Notes under the pieces: model-generated
Told to the model about the DNA's origin: nothing
Seen by the model: only the letters and a program-made list of their open reading frames with translations
The model's database searches: none
Part shown: piece after piece, positions 17,866 to 27,043 of the stretch
Layout of the letters: every line of letters begins with the position of its first letter
Position numbering within the stretch: position 1 is the first letter of the stretch
Assembly (NCBI RefSeq): GCF_006970865.1
Contig: NZ_CP035503.1
Location: 2,865,001 to 2,929,000 of the forward strand
Length of the DNA stretch: 64,000 nucleotides
Direction of reading: 5' to 3'
Source: Rhodoferax sediminis
GTDB taxonomy: Bacteria; Pseudomonadota; Gammaproteobacteria; Burkholderiales; Burkholderiaceae_C
Program-made: the position numbers and the translations under genes

Positions 17866-17894
17866 ATAATAATTGTCTAAGCAACCATTGTCAA
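17866..17894 (-). promoter_or_regulatory. Sigma-70 promoter of the marR efflux operon with embedded operator-like palindrome
   Basis: On the minus strand, TTGACA (17894-17889) and TATTAT (17871-17866) are separated by exactly 17 bases. The spacer carries TTGCTTAGACAA, an imperfect inverted repeat of the TTG-N6-CAA type expected for a MarR dimer. Binding there would block RNA polymerase, consistent with autorepression. The start codon follows about 8 bases after the -10 box. Confidence 0.65.
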
Positions 17895-17935
17895 GGCTAT
17901 TTCTGCAAAGGCAAGTTGTTGGCTACACTGTCGCC

Positions 17936-19717
17936 ATGGCTACCACCACCTCCAACGCCCCCAAGGGCTCGCCCCGTTCACTGTCCGGTCTGCTGCCTTT
18001 TTTGCGGCCTTATCGCGGCCGCATCGCTCTGGCACTGATGTTCCTGGTCATGGCCGCCGTGGCCACCCTGCTCTTTCCGCTGGCGCTGCGCAGCCTGATC
18101 GACGGCGGCCTGGTGAGCACCGACAAGGGCGCGCAGGTGATGGCCCTGCGCGAGCATTTCTTCGCGCTGTTTGCGGTGGCCGTGGCGCTGGGCCTGTTTT
18201 CCGCCGGGCGCTTTTACATGGTGAGCTGGCTCGGCGAGCGCGTCACCGCCGACATTCGCAACGCGGTCTATGCCCACGTGCTGCGCCAGAGCCCCGAGTT
18301 CTTCGAGACCACGCAGACCGGCGAAGTGCTCTCGCGCCTGACGGGTGACACGACGCTGGTGCAAACCGTGGTCGGCTCATCGCTGAGCATGGGGCTGCGC
18401 AACACGGTGATGGGCGTCGGCGCGCTCGGCATCCTGGTCTGGACCAACCCGTATGTCATGTTCACGGTGTTCGTGATCCTGGTGCTGATCGTGCTGCCCA
18501 GCCTGTGGTTTGGCCGGCGCGTGCGCAAGCTCTCGCGCGCCAGCCAGGACCGCATCGCCGATTCCAGCGCCATCGCCGCCGAAGTGCTCAACGCGATCCC
18601 CGTGGTGCAAAGCTATACCGCCGAAGCGCGTGAATCGGCGCGCTTCGACACCTCGACCCAGAACGCCTTCGCCACCGCGGTGCATCGCTCCAAGGCACGC
18701 GCCGTGCTGGTCGCCTTCATCATCATTGCCACCAGTGCGGCGCTGCTGTGGGGCCTGTACCAGGGCACGCAGGCCGTGATGGCGGGCAGCATGTCGGCCG
18801 GGCATCTGGGCCAGACGGTGCTCTACGTCATCATCCTGGCCAGCGCGTTTGCGGTGCTGGGCGAGGTCTACGGCGACTTGCTGCGCGCGGCCGGCGCGAC
18901 CGAGCGCTTGATGGAACTGCTGGGATCGCGTTCACCCATCGTTTCACCCTTAAAACCCGTTGAAGTCCCCGCCACATCTTCGGGTAGCGCTATCAGTTTC
19001 GAAGCAATCACATTCCATTACCCCTCGCGCCCGACGCAGGCCGCGTTGACGGATTTCAGCCTGAGCGTGGCGCCCGGCGAAACGGTGGCGCTGGTCGGCC
19101 CCAGCGGCGCGGGCAAGAGCACGGTGTTCCAGCTGCTGCTGCGCTACTACGATCCGCTGGCGGGCACGATCCGGCTCGACGGCGTGGCCACGCGCGACAT
19201 GGCCCTGCACGACCTGCGCCAGCGCATCGGCATCGTGCCGCAGGACGCGGTGATTTTCTCGACCAGCGCGCTGGAGAACATCCGCTACGGCAAACCTGAC
19301 GCCAGTGATGACGAGGTCAAAGCCGCCGCGCTGGCCGCCTTCGCGCACGAATTCATCACGGCGCTGCCCGAGGGCTACGACACCTTCCTGGGCGAGCGCG
19401 GTGTGCGCCTGTCGGGCGGCCAGCGCCAGCGCATCGCGATTGCGCGCGCCATGCTGAAAAACCCGCCGCTGCTGCTGCTGGACGAGGCCACCAGCGCACT
19501 CGACGCCGAGAGCGAGCGCATGGTGCAGGCGGCACTGGAGTCGGCCATGCAGGGCCGCACCACGCTGGTGATTGCGCACCGCCTGGCCACCGTGCAGCAG
19601 GCCAGCCGCATCGTGGTGATCGACCATGGCCGCATCGTGGAACAGGGCACGCACGAGACGCTGGTGGCGCTGGGTGGCATCTATGCCAAGCTGGCTGCGC
19701 TGCAGTTTGTGAGCTGA
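17936..19717 (+). CDS. ABCB-type exporter, fused TM and ATPase domains (MsbA-like)
   Basis: A 593-residue half-transporter. Six TM helices (residues ~25-320) are followed by a nucleotide-binding domain with Walker [10 protein letters not shown], signature [14 protein letters not shown], Walker [13 protein letters not shown] and the H-loop IAHRLA. It would act as a homodimer exporting lipids, drugs or peptides. The ATG at 17936 has no Shine-Dalgarno; a TACACT box six bases upstream suggests a leaderless message. It is divergent from marR, so it may share the MarR control region. The linker before the NBD (about 335-350) is Ser/Ala/Pro-rich and might derive from a repeat copy. Confidence 0.92.
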   Translation: MATTTSNAPKGSPRSLSGLLPFLRPYRGRIALALMFLVMAAVATLLFPLALRSLIDGGLVSTDKGAQVMALREHFFALFAVAVALGLFSAGRFYMVSWLGERVTADIRNAVYAHVLRQSPEFFETTQTGEVLSRLTGDTTLVQTVVGSSLSMGLRNTVMGVGALGILVWTNPYVMFTVFVILVLIVLPSLWFGRRVRKLSRASQDRIADSSAIAAEVLNAIPVVQSYTAEARESARFDTSTQNAFATAVHRSKARAVLVAFIIIATSAALLWGLYQGTQAVMAGSMSAGHLGQTVLYVIILASAFAVLGEVYGDLLRAAGATERLMELLGSRSPIVSPLKPVEVPATSSGSAISFEAITFHYPSRPTQAALTDFSLSVAPGETVALVGPSGAGKSTVFQLLLRYYDPLAGTIRLDGVATRDMALHDLRQRIGIVPQDAVIFSTSALENIRYGKPDASDDEVKAAALAAFAHEFITALPEGYDTFLGERGVRLSGGQRQRIAIARAMLKNPPLLLLDEATSALDAESERMVQAALESAMQGRTTLVIAHRLATVQQASRIVVIDHGRIVEQGTHETLVALGGIYAKLAALQFVS

Positions 19718-19777
19718 CAAGCTGCCTCACACATGACGCGTGGCGGGCAGGCCGAAGCGGCCGCTTAAACTACCTTC

Positions 19778-20608
19778 ATGCCCTGGCACGCCCGACTGCA
19801 GCTCGACTACCGCCTTGAATCGGGCAGGAGCGTAGCCCGCTTTCAGCACGATGGCCCTCTGCGTATTCTGCAGACCCTGTACCCCGAAGGCGACGCGACT
19901 TGCCACAACGTGCTGGTGCATCCGCCCGGCGGCCTGGTCGGCGGCGACACACTGGACATCGGCATCACGGTCGGCGCCGGCGCGCACGGCCTCATCACCA
20001 CACCCGGGGCCACGCGCTTTTACAAAACCCTGGGCGAGGCGGCCGTGCAGCGCACCCACCTCGCGCTTGAAGCAGGCGCGCGACTGGAGTGGCTGCCACT
20101 GGAAACCATTTGCCACGACGGCTGCCTTGCCACCAATCACCTGAGCCTGGCGCTGGCGCCGCAGGCCGAACTGATCGGCTGGGACGTGACCGCGCTCGGA
20201 CTGCCCCAGGCCGGGCGCCCTTTCGTGCATGGCAGCTTTTGCCAGCACATCGAGCTGGCCGGCGTCTGGCTGGAGCGCGGACGCATCGACGCCACGGACG
20301 CGCGGCTGCTGGACAGTCCGCTGGGCCTCGCGGGCCGGCGCTGTATGGCCTCGATCTTTTTCGTGACCGGCAACCCTTTGGCGCGCGCGCGCCGCCAGCA
20401 GGCGCTGGACGCCGCGCGCGCCGTGATCGAAGCGCATGAGCTGCAGGGCAGCGCCGGCGCTACCAGCCCCGACGGCCGGGTGGTGGTGGTGCGCGCGCTG
20501 GCACCGCTGGTCGAGCCCGCCATGGGGCTGCTGCGCCAGGTCTGGGCCGCATGGCGCGCGCGTTTATGGGCCAAACCGGCCCGGAGCCCGCGCATCTGGT
20601 CCACCTAA
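19778..20608 (+). CDS. ureD: Urease accessory protein UreD (UreH)
   Basis: A 276-residue UreD: characteristic opening LQLDYRLESGRSVARFQHDGPLRILQTLYPEG, the VLVHPPGGLVGGD motif (about 47-59), and TTPGATRFYKT. UreD is the scaffold on which UreF and UreG load nickel into apo-urease. Unusually it lies 8 kb from ureA, separated by two unrelated genes and the opposite-strand urt operon. No Shine-Dalgarno is visible; TAAACT sits six bases before the ATG, so a leaderless transcript is possible. The last ~15 residues are Arg/Trp-rich and may be slightly extended. Confidence 0.93.
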   Translation: MPWHARLQLDYRLESGRSVARFQHDGPLRILQTLYPEGDATCHNVLVHPPGGLVGGDTLDIGITVGAGAHGLITTPGATRFYKTLGEAAVQRTHLALEAGARLEWLPLETICHDGCLATNHLSLALAPQAELIGWDVTALGLPQAGRPFVHGSFCQHIELAGVWLERGRIDATDARLLDSPLGLAGRRCMASIFFVTGNPLARARRQQALDAARAVIEAHELQGSAGATSPDGRVVVVRALAPLVEPAMGLLRQVWAAWRARLWAKPARSPRIWST

Positions 20609-20652
20609 CGCTATCAATCCAATAGCGCGACGCGCGCCCGCCGCGGCGCTAC
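20609..20652 (+). repeat. Degenerate dispersed-repeat copy downstream of ureD
   Basis: CGCTATCAATCCAATAGCG forms a 6-bp inverted repeat directly after the ureD stop and continues to GGCGCTAC, resembling a GC-shifted copy of the repeat seen at 35313 and 39306. The 3' end touches the stop codon of the convergent PEP-CTERM gene. The match is weaker than for the other copies. Confidence 0.35.
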
Positions 20653-21362
20653 AAGACGGTCTTCCGCTTGCGCGAAGCGAGCATCATGCCAAGCAGGCCG
20701 ATGCCGAACAATGCCAGGGTGGCTGGCTCCGGAACCGTCGCATTCACGCCATCAAACTGATAGGCGAGCAGCTTGGTCCCATCGGTCACGCCGACACCAT
20801 ACGTCAGACCGAGATCCGGCTCGGCCCCGTCGCCCCACAGATCCACCGTATATCCCCCGGCGACCGTGAACGCCATGCCGAAGACGTCCAGGAAGGTTCC
20901 GCTGAAGGGGTAGGCGCAGTCTATCGGCGACCCATCGGGGAAAAGCAGGTTGTTGTAGGTCAGGGCACCACCCGTGTAATCAATGAAGCTGAGGCTGGAA
21001 GGAACCAGAGGGTCGAACGTCGGGTCCCTCTCGTTCGCCGGGTTGATCGGCACCAGTCCGGTGATCGCGGCGTTGACGATGCCGTTCGCCGCGTTGGAGA
21101 AAGTCCCGCTGACCGCGGTGATCGCGTAAGCTCCGGCGGGATCGGTGCGGCAGGGATTGTTGCCAGCGGTTCCGCAGATCGGATTCGGATCCGCCGGCGC
21201 CACATTCGGCGCGACCGTCAGAAAGCCGCTGCCGCTGAACCCACCACCGTCAAATGCAAACGGAATCACGTCGGCACGTGCTTGCGGTCCTGTGAATGCC
21301 ATTACAGCCATCAGGGCCGCGGCGGCCGGAATTAGTCGCGCCGATTTCATCATCATGTTCAT
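20649..21362 (-). CDS. PEP-CTERM sorting-domain protein, exported
   Basis: A 237-residue protein with a signal peptide (about residues 1-30, MAVMAFTGPQARA) and a C-terminal exosortase signal: VPEPATLALFGIGLLGMM, then ASRKRK. The middle is Gly/Asn/Asp-rich without a recognised catalytic site, as is usual for these surface or matrix proteins. Exosortase cleaves at Pro-Glu-Pro; none is encoded in the window. Start chosen at the ATG 21362, with GAAAGG five bases upstream; in-frame ATGs at 21356, 21353 and 21350 are alternatives. It is convergent with ureD and appears inserted within the urease locus. Confidence 0.88.
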   Translation of the reverse strand: MNMMMKSARLIPAAAALMAVMAFTGPQARADVIPFAFDGGGFSGSGFLTVAPNVAPADPNPICGTAGNNPCRTDPAGAYAITAVSGTFSNAANGIVNAAITGLVPINPANERDPTFDPLVPSSLSFIDYTGGALTYNNLLFPDGSPIDCAYPFSGTFLDVFGMAFTVAGGYTVDLWGDGAEPDLGLTYGVGVTDGTKLLAYQFDGVNATVPEPATLALFGIGLLGMMLASRKRKTVL

Positions 21363-21744
21363 GTCCACCTTTCAGAGTCTGCGAGCCGCTACCGGCTCCG
21401 GGCCCGATATGCATAACTCACGCCAAAATGAACGCGACTCAGAAAGCAATTGATTTGTATACATATCTTTCGAATACACGAAGACGCGCGAAGATCGAAA
21501 TGTAAAAAGTATCGACGCACGGGGCACGCTCCACGGATCAAACTTTGGGTGTCGATGGCACGCCCGGCGGCTGGAGTGCCACGGAAGCTGCTGGTGCGAA
21601 GTGCCCGCTTCGCGACAACGTTTCTCCGATCTCGTTACACTTTGTGCCAGACCCGAAGCCTCTGAAGCCGCCGAAGTCTTGCCCGCCTTTCATCCGCGCC
21701 ACTTCTGCTGGCGAATGGAAGGGTCGGGAGAAGGTCGAGACGCA
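21363..21744. other. 382-bp intergenic region, locally AT-rich
   Basis: This separates the divergent PEP-CTERM and glycosyltransferase genes. The part from about 21440 to 21510 is clearly richer in A and T than its surroundings and probably holds promoters, but I could not identify convincing -35/-10 pairs or a sigma-54 site. No open frame here has a recognisable product. Confidence 0.5.
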
Positions 21745-22542
21745 ATGAACAAGCCTGCAATCTCTTTCCTGATGGCCGCCTGCAGGCGACCTCGATTCGC
21801 GATGATGGCGCTGGAGTCCCTGAAGCGCCAGACGATGCAGGACTGGGAGTTGGTTGTCTCTCCAGATGACGGCGAGGACTACAGCCCTCTGGTGCATTCG
21901 GATTCCCGCGTCAAGGTGGTTCAGTCCGACGCGGTGCAGACCGGCCCGGCCCATGCCCGCAACCGCGCCTTGACGATCGCATCCGGCGCGCTGGTTGCGG
22001 TTCTTGATGACGATGACTGTGTGGAGCCCGCCTTCGCGGCCCAGGCCGTCTCGTATTTCAAATCCCACGAAGCCAGTTTCGCCACGGCGCCCACCCAATA
22101 TTTCCGCAACCACAGCGGTTGCGTCGTGCGCCACATCGGGCAGTTTCCCGCCATGGACATCGACCGGTTCGGCCTCCAGTTCGGAACCATGCACGCCATT
22201 GGCCGGCGCGAGACCTACCCGCCGTGGAAGCCCGGGTTTGCCGAAGATGTCATGCACACGTCCAAGTGCATTGATCTGGCGGGCGGAAAGATCGCCGTCC
22301 TGCCTGATGCCAGCTACATGCTGAGACTCCACCCCGACAGCATGTGTGCAGTGGCGGACGGCCAGTACATCTCGAAGTGCTACAGGGATCTGGCAGCAAG
22401 TCTCCCTTATGAAATGTCCGACGCAGGGGCGATGCAGACCCGCGAGCTGCTGCGCCGGCGTATCAGGATGAATGAAGCGTTCTCTCGCCACGGCGGCGGC
22501 TTTGGGTACCATCGATTTGTGAAGGCGCACAGCCAGGTTTGA
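21745..22542 (+). CDS. Glycosyltransferase family 2 protein
   Basis: A 265-residue GT-A fold enzyme. It opens with SFLMAACRRPRFAMMALESLKRQTMQDWELVVSPDDG split over the first strands, followed by the metal-binding acidic motif VLDDDD (about residues 90-95), which replaces DxD. It would transfer a sugar from a nucleotide donor, perhaps to an exopolysaccharide or surface glycan; acceptor unknown. Start at 21745 follows GAAGGTCGAGACGCA. No partner glycan genes are nearby. Together with the PEP-CTERM gene it forms a two-gene insert between ureD and urtE, and PEP-CTERM systems often accompany exopolysaccharide genes. Confidence 0.78.
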   Translation: MNKPAISFLMAACRRPRFAMMALESLKRQTMQDWELVVSPDDGEDYSPLVHSDSRVKVVQSDAVQTGPAHARNRALTIASGALVAVLDDDDCVEPAFAAQAVSYFKSHEASFATAPTQYFRNHSGCVVRHIGQFPAMDIDRFGLQFGTMHAIGRRETYPPWKPGFAEDVMHTSKCIDLAGGKIAVLPDASYMLRLHPDSMCAVADGQYISKCYRDLAASLPYEMSDAGAMQTRELLRRRIRMNEAFSRHGGGFGYHRFVKAHSQV

Positions 22543-22611
22543 CCCGCCGTTGACTTGCCGGGGGTGATGAGCCGCCCCTGGTCAGCCCGCGCGGCGCGGC
22601 ATCGCCGGCGC

Positions 22612-23316
22612 TCAGATGGCCACCAGGCGCCGCACGCCATCAGCTTCCATATCCCTGCCCCGCCCGCGCGCAACGAACTCACCGCGCTCCATGACCAGGT
22701 AGTCGTCGGCCAGGTCCTGCGCGAAGTCGTAGTACTGCTCTACCAGCAGGATGGCCACCTTTTCCCCGTTCAGGCCACGGTCGGCCAGGCCGCGGATCAC
22801 ACGGGCGATGTCCTTGATGATGCTGGGCTGGATGCCTTCGGTGGGCTCATCCAGGATCAGCAGCTTCGGCTTGGCTGCCAGCGCGCGTGCGATCGCCAGC
22901 TGCTGCTGCTGCCCGCCCGAGAGATCGCCACCGCGCCGGCCCAGCATCTGTTTGAGCACGGGGAACAGTTCGTAGAGCTCGGCAGGGATCGGGGTGCTGG
23001 CGCTCTTGTACGCCAGCCCCATGCGCAGGTTGTCCTGCACCGTGAGCCGCGCGAAGATTTCGCGCCCCTGCGGCACGAAGCCGATGCCGGCGCGCGCGCG
23101 CTCGCAGGGCGCGGCATGGTGGATCGCCTTGCCGTCGAATTCGATGCTGCCAGTCTTGATCGGAACCAGCCCCATCAGACTCTTGAGCAGCGTGGTCTTG
23201 CCCACGCCGTTGCGACCCAGCAGCACGGTGACCTGGCCCAGGTGGACCTGCAGGCTTACGTCGCGCAGGATGTGCGAGCCGCCGTAGTACTGGTTGATGT
23301 TCTTGACGTTCAACAT
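22612..23316 (-). CDS. urtE: Urea ABC transporter ATP-binding protein UrtE
   Basis: A 234-residue LivF-type ATPase with intact Walker A GRNGVGKTT, signature LSGGQQQQLAIARAL and Walker B LLILDEPTEGIQPSII; the last is diagnostic for UrtE. It powers high-affinity urea import. ATG at 23316 (MLNVKNINQYYGGSH) is preferred; a TTG two codons upstream is possible. Only two bases separate it from the urtD stop. Last gene of urtABCDE. In contrast to the LivF at 8839, the P-loop Lys is present. Confidence 0.95.
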   Translation of the reverse strand: MLNVKNINQYYGGSHILRDVSLQVHLGQVTVLLGRNGVGKTTLLKSLMGLVPIKTGSIEFDGKAIHHAAPCERARAGIGFVPQGREIFARLTVQDNLRMGLAYKSASTPIPAELYELFPVLKQMLGRRGGDLSGGQQQQLAIARALAAKPKLLILDEPTEGIQPSIIKDIARVIRGLADRGLNGEKVAILLVEQYYDFAQDLADDYLVMERGEFVARGRGRDMEADGVRRLVAI

Positions 23317-23318
23317 AT

Positions 23319-24194
23319 TCAACGCCCCAAATAAACTTCGATGACGCGCTCATCCGCCTGCACCTGATCCAGCGTGCCCTGCGCCAGCACCGATCCATCG
23401 CACAGCACGGTCACGATTTCGGAGATGGATTTGATGAAGCTCATGTCATGCTCCACCACCATCAGCGAGTGCTTGCCTTTGAGCGAGAGGAACAGCTCGG
23501 CCGTGCGCACGGTCTCCTCGTCGGTCATGCCGGCCACGGGCTCGTCGAGCAGCAACAGCCTGGGGGCCTGCATCAGCAGCATGCCGATCTCCAGCCACTG
23601 CTTCTGGCCGTGGCTCAAATTGCCCGCCCTGCGCGCCACGCTGTCGGCCAGGTGAATGGTGCGCAGCACCTCGGCGAGCCGGTCGCTTTGCGCCGAGTCG
23701 AGCTTGAAGAACATGGATGACGCCACGTCCTTGCCCGTCTTGAGCGCCAGCTCCAGGTTTTCAAGCACGGTCAACTGCTCGAACACGGTGGGCTTCTGGA
23801 ACTTGCGGCCGATGCCGAGCTGGGCAATCTCGGCCTCCTTGTAGCGCAGCAGGTCGATGGTGCTGCCAAAGAACACCGTACCTTCGTCGGGCCGGGTCTT
23901 GCCGGTGATGATGTCCATCATCGTCGTCTTGCCGGCCCCATTGGGGCCGATGATGCAGCGCAGCTCGCCCGGTGCGATATCCAAAGACAATTTGTTGATG
24001 GCCTTGAAGCCGTCGAAGCTCACGCTCACATCTTCAAGGTAGAGGATGCGGCCATGCGTGACGTCAATCTCGCCCGGCGTCGCGACCCGGCCGAAGCCGG
24101 CCGCACGCCCGCCAGAGGCAGTGCGGCCCTGCTGCTCCAGCTGTGCATGCACCTCGACGCGGCGCGCGCCCTCCTCCAGAAGGTCGGGCGTCAT
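23319..24194 (-). CDS. urtD: Urea ABC transporter ATP-binding protein UrtD
   Basis: A 291-residue LivG-type ATPase: Walker A GPNGAGKTT, GRKFQKPTVFEQLTVLENLELAL typical of UrtD, LSHGQKQWLEIGMLL in place of the canonical signature, and Walker B LLLLDEPVAGMTDEE. About 45 N-terminal residues precede the ABC domain, slightly longer than usual. ATG at 24194 overlaps the urtC stop by four bases (ATGA), giving translational coupling. Confidence 0.95.
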   Translation of the reverse strand: MTPDLLEEGARRVEVHAQLEQQGRTASGGRAAGFGRVATPGEIDVTHGRILYLEDVSVSFDGFKAINKLSLDIAPGELRCIIGPNGAGKTTMMDIITGKTRPDEGTVFFGSTIDLLRYKEAEIAQLGIGRKFQKPTVFEQLTVLENLELALKTGKDVASSMFFKLDSAQSDRLAEVLRTIHLADSVARRAGNLSHGQKQWLEIGMLLMQAPRLLLLDEPVAGMTDEETVRTAELFLSLKGKHSLMVVEHDMSFIKSISEIVTVLCDGSVLAQGTLDQVQADERVIEVYLGR

Positions 24195-25294
24195 CTCAAA
24201 CCTCCCTTGAGCTTCCTGACCAGGCCGACCACGCCATTCGGCAAGAACAGCGTCACCGCGATGAACAGGGCGCCGAGGAAATACAGCCAGAATTCGGGAT
24301 ACGCCTCGGTCAGCCAGCTCTTGGCGCCGTTCACGATGAAGGCCCCAATGATCGGGCCGATCAAGGTGGCGCGTCCTCCAACGGCCGCCCAGATCGCGAT
24401 CTCGATCGAGTTGGCCGGGCTCATCTCGCCGGGATTGATGATGCCCACCTGCGGCACGTACAGCGCGCCCGCGACGCCGCACATGATGGCCGAGATGACC
24501 CAGATGGTGAGCTTGTAGCCGATGGGGTTGTAGCCCGAGAACATGACGCGCGTCTCGGCGTCGCGGATGGCCTGCAGCACGCGGCCGAATTTGCTGCGCA
24601 CCAGCCAGCGCGCGAACAGGAAGAAGGCGAGCAGCGTCAAGCCGGTCAGCACAAAGAGCGTCATGCGCATGGCGGGGGTCGCGATCGGCGTGCCCAGGAT
24701 GCGCTTGAAATCGGTAAACCCGTTGTTGCCGCCAAAACCCGTTTCGTTGCGGAAGAACAGCAGCATCGCGGCGTAGGTCATGGCCTGCGTGATGATGGAA
24801 AAATACACGCCCTTGATGCGCGAGCGAAACGCGAAGTAGCCGAACACGAAGGCCACGAGGCCGGGCACCGCGACAATCAGGAACAGGGTGGCGATGAAGC
24901 TGCCACTGAAGGTCCAGTGCCAGGGCAGCGTCTTCCAGTCAAGGAACACCATGAAGTCCGGCAGATCGCTCTTGTAGTTGCCGTCGCGGCCGATCTGGCG
25001 CATGAGGTACATGCCCATCGCATAGCCGCCGAGCGCAAAGAACACCCCATGCCCCAGGCTCAGGATGCCGGTATAGCCCCAGACCAGGTCCATCGCGAGC
25101 GCGCAGATGGCGTAGCACATGATCTTGCCGACCAGTGCCACCGCGTAGTCGCTGAGGTGGAACAGGCTGCCCCGGGGCACCACCAGGTTCAGCAGCGGCG
25201 CGACGGCGCACACCGCGATCAACGCCACGCAGAATGCAACCCAGCCCCCGGCACTGAAGAGCTGCGTCTGTGGAGGAAGTGAGATCCGGGTCAT
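24191..25294 (-). CDS. urtC: Urea ABC transporter permease UrtC
   Basis: A 367-residue LivM-type permease with about ten TM helices. Family motifs include MDLVWGYTGILSLGHGVFFALGGYAMGMYLMR and NGFTDFKRILG. ATG at 25294 (MTRISLPPQTQ) is chosen over one 45 bases upstream that would start inside the linker sequence. Forms the urea channel with UrtB. Confidence 0.95.
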   Translation of the reverse strand: MTRISLPPQTQLFSAGGWVAFCVALIAVCAVAPLLNLVVPRGSLFHLSDYAVALVGKIMCYAICALAMDLVWGYTGILSLGHGVFFALGGYAMGMYLMRQIGRDGNYKSDLPDFMVFLDWKTLPWHWTFSGSFIATLFLIVAVPGLVAFVFGYFAFRSRIKGVYFSIITQAMTYAAMLLFFRNETGFGGNNGFTDFKRILGTPIATPAMRMTLFVLTGLTLLAFFLFARWLVRSKFGRVLQAIRDAETRVMFSGYNPIGYKLTIWVISAIMCGVAGALYVPQVGIINPGEMSPANSIEIAIWAAVGGRATLIGPIIGAFIVNGAKSWLTEAYPEFWLYFLGALFIAVTLFLPNGVVGLVRKLKGGLR

Positions 25295-25295
25295 G

Positions 25296-25424
25296 GCGGC
25301 AGACCAAGGCAAGCGAAGCGAAGCCCCATCCAGTGACACCGCGGAACCGGCTTGGCCGGGCCGCTGGTGTCGCCCCCTTGAGGAGGGAGGCGGCTACACG
25401 AAGTGAGCAGGCAACGGGGGTGGG
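25296..25424 (-). repeat. GC-rich linker between urtB and urtC
   Basis: A 129-bp non-coding spacer with GAACCGGCTTGGCCGGGCC and CCCCCTTGAGGAGGG, the latter a short inverted repeat. The composition (runs of C/G with GAAGCGAAG and GAAGTGAGC) matches linker sequence seen at other gene junctions in this window. It separates genes that are otherwise tightly packed and may affect expression of urtC-E. Confidence 0.45.
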
Positions 25425-27005
25425 TCATACTTCCGCGCTGCGGCCCCGCATGGCGAAGATGCCCTGGGGGCGCTTCTGGATGAAGATGATGATGAAGACA
25501 AGCACCGCGATCTTTGCGAGCACGGCGCCGGCCCAGCCTTCGATGAACTTGTTGAGAATGCCCAGGCCCATGGCCGCATACACGGTGCCGGCGAGCTGGC
25601 CGACGCCACCCATCACCACGACCATGAACGAGTCGACGATGTAGCTCTGGCCGAGGTCGGGCCCGACATTGCCGATCTGCGAGAGCGCACAGCCCGCGAG
25701 CCCGGCGATGCCGGAGCCCAGCGCGAACGCGTAAGTATCGACGCGCGCCGTGTTCACGCCCATGCAGGAGGCGATCGGCCGGTTTTGCGTGACGCCGCGC
25801 ACGAACAGTCCCAGCCGCGTGCGGCCGATCAGCCAGCCCATCGCCAGCAGCACCAGCGCCGCGAAGATGATGATGCCGATGCGGTTCCACGGCAGCGTGA
25901 CATTGCCGAGCATGGTGAAGCCGCCGCTCATCCAGCGGGGGTTTTCAACGCCCACGTTCTGGGCACCGAACAGCGAGCGCACCCCTTGCTGCAGCACCAG
26001 GCTGATGCCCCAGGTGGCGAGCAGCGTTTCGAGCGGCCGGCCATACAGGAAACGGATCACGCCGCGTTCCAGCACCGCACCAACCAGCGCCGACGCCAGG
26101 AACGCAACCGGGATCGCCGCCGGCAGGTACCAGCCGAAGGCCCCTGCCGGCAGGTATTTCTGAAACAGGCCCTGCATCACATAGGTGGCGTAGGCGCCGA
26201 TCATGATCAGCTCGCCGTGCGCCATGTTGATGACGCCCATCAGGCCGTAGGTGATGGCCAGGCCGAGCGCCGCGAGCAGCAGTACCGAGCCCAGGCTGAC
26301 GCCGCTGAAAATCGCGTTGATGCGGTCGCCCCAGACCAGCCGGCTGTCGATGCTGCGCACCGCCGCCCGCAGTGCTGCCTTGACTGCGGCATTGTCTTCC
26401 TTGCCCAGGCGCTCGTTGAGCAGCAGTTTGACCTCGGGGCTGCGGCCGGTCGCCAGCGTCGCGGCCGCTTCGAGCCGGTGCGTCAGATCGGGGCTGTCGA
26501 GCATGCTGGCGGCGCGCACGCGCTCGAGCCTGGCCTTGATCTGCGGATTGCTTTCGGCCGCCAGCGCCTTCTCCACCAGCGGCAGGTGCGATTCGTCGGG
26601 CTCGTTCAGCAGCGTCTGCACCGCGTCCGCACGCACCTTCTCATCAGGGCTGGACAGCTTGAGCGCTGCCATCGCGGAGTCGAGCGTGCCGCGCAGCAGG
26701 TTGCTGTTGACCACATCCTCGGCATCGTCAGGCACCTTCAGCGGGCTGCCAGTGACGGGATCGTAGCCCTTCCCGTTCCTCATGACATAGACATGGGCGG
26801 GCGTGGTCTTGACCGCGTCATCGGCCAGGGCCTGGAGAAAGTCGGCTGTTTTCGCATCGGCGCTCAAGACCGCCTTGTTGATGGCAGCCACGCGGTCGCT
26901 GGCGTCGCCCGTCGCCATGACCACGGCCTCATCCGGTGTCAGCGCGTGAGCGGCACCTGCCATCAGCAGTGCCGCCAACACCGCCTGGATCGATCGCCGA
27001 AGCAT
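25425..27005 (-). CDS. urtB: Urea ABC transporter permease UrtB
   Basis: A 526-residue protein. A signal-like N-terminus (AVLAALLMAGAAHA) is followed by a periplasmic HEAT-like helical domain (about 25-230) and then the LivH-type permease core with TYGLMGVINMAHGELIMIGAY and VVVMGGVGQLAGTV. This N-terminal extension is normal for UrtB and distinguishes it from amino-acid LivH (294 residues here). ATG at 27005 excludes a spurious upstream extension antisense-free but overlapping urtA. Confidence 0.95.
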   Translation of the reverse strand: MLRRSIQAVLAALLMAGAAHALTPDEAVVMATGDASDRVAAINKAVLSADAKTADFLQALADDAVKTTPAHVYVMRNGKGYDPVTGSPLKVPDDAEDVVNSNLLRGTLDSAMAALKLSSPDEKVRADAVQTLLNEPDESHLPLVEKALAAESNPQIKARLERVRAASMLDSPDLTHRLEAAATLATGRSPEVKLLLNERLGKEDNAAVKAALRAAVRSIDSRLVWGDRINAIFSGVSLGSVLLLAALGLAITYGLMGVINMAHGELIMIGAYATYVMQGLFQKYLPAGAFGWYLPAAIPVAFLASALVGAVLERGVIRFLYGRPLETLLATWGISLVLQQGVRSLFGAQNVGVENPRWMSGGFTMLGNVTLPWNRIGIIIFAALVLLAMGWLIGRTRLGLFVRGVTQNRPIASCMGVNTARVDTYAFALGSGIAGLAGCALSQIGNVGPDLGQSYIVDSFMVVVMGGVGQLAGTVYAAMGLGILNKFIEGWAGAVLAKIAVLVFIIIFIQKRPQGIFAMRGRSAEV

Positions 27006-27043
27006 GAAGAATCTCGCCAGGGAATGGGCCGGTGCCCACTTGC

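Noticed and set aside
18940..19010. Possible repeat copy in the linker of the ABCB-type exporter
   Set aside because: Only short matches (GGTAGCGCTATC) to the repeat head; the residues also fit an ordinary TM-to-NBD linker.
21557..21575. TGGCACG-like sequence as a sigma-54 promoter near the PEP-CTERM/glycosyltransferase gap
   Set aside because: The -12 element lacks TTGC and the GG-to-GC spacing is wrong by one base.
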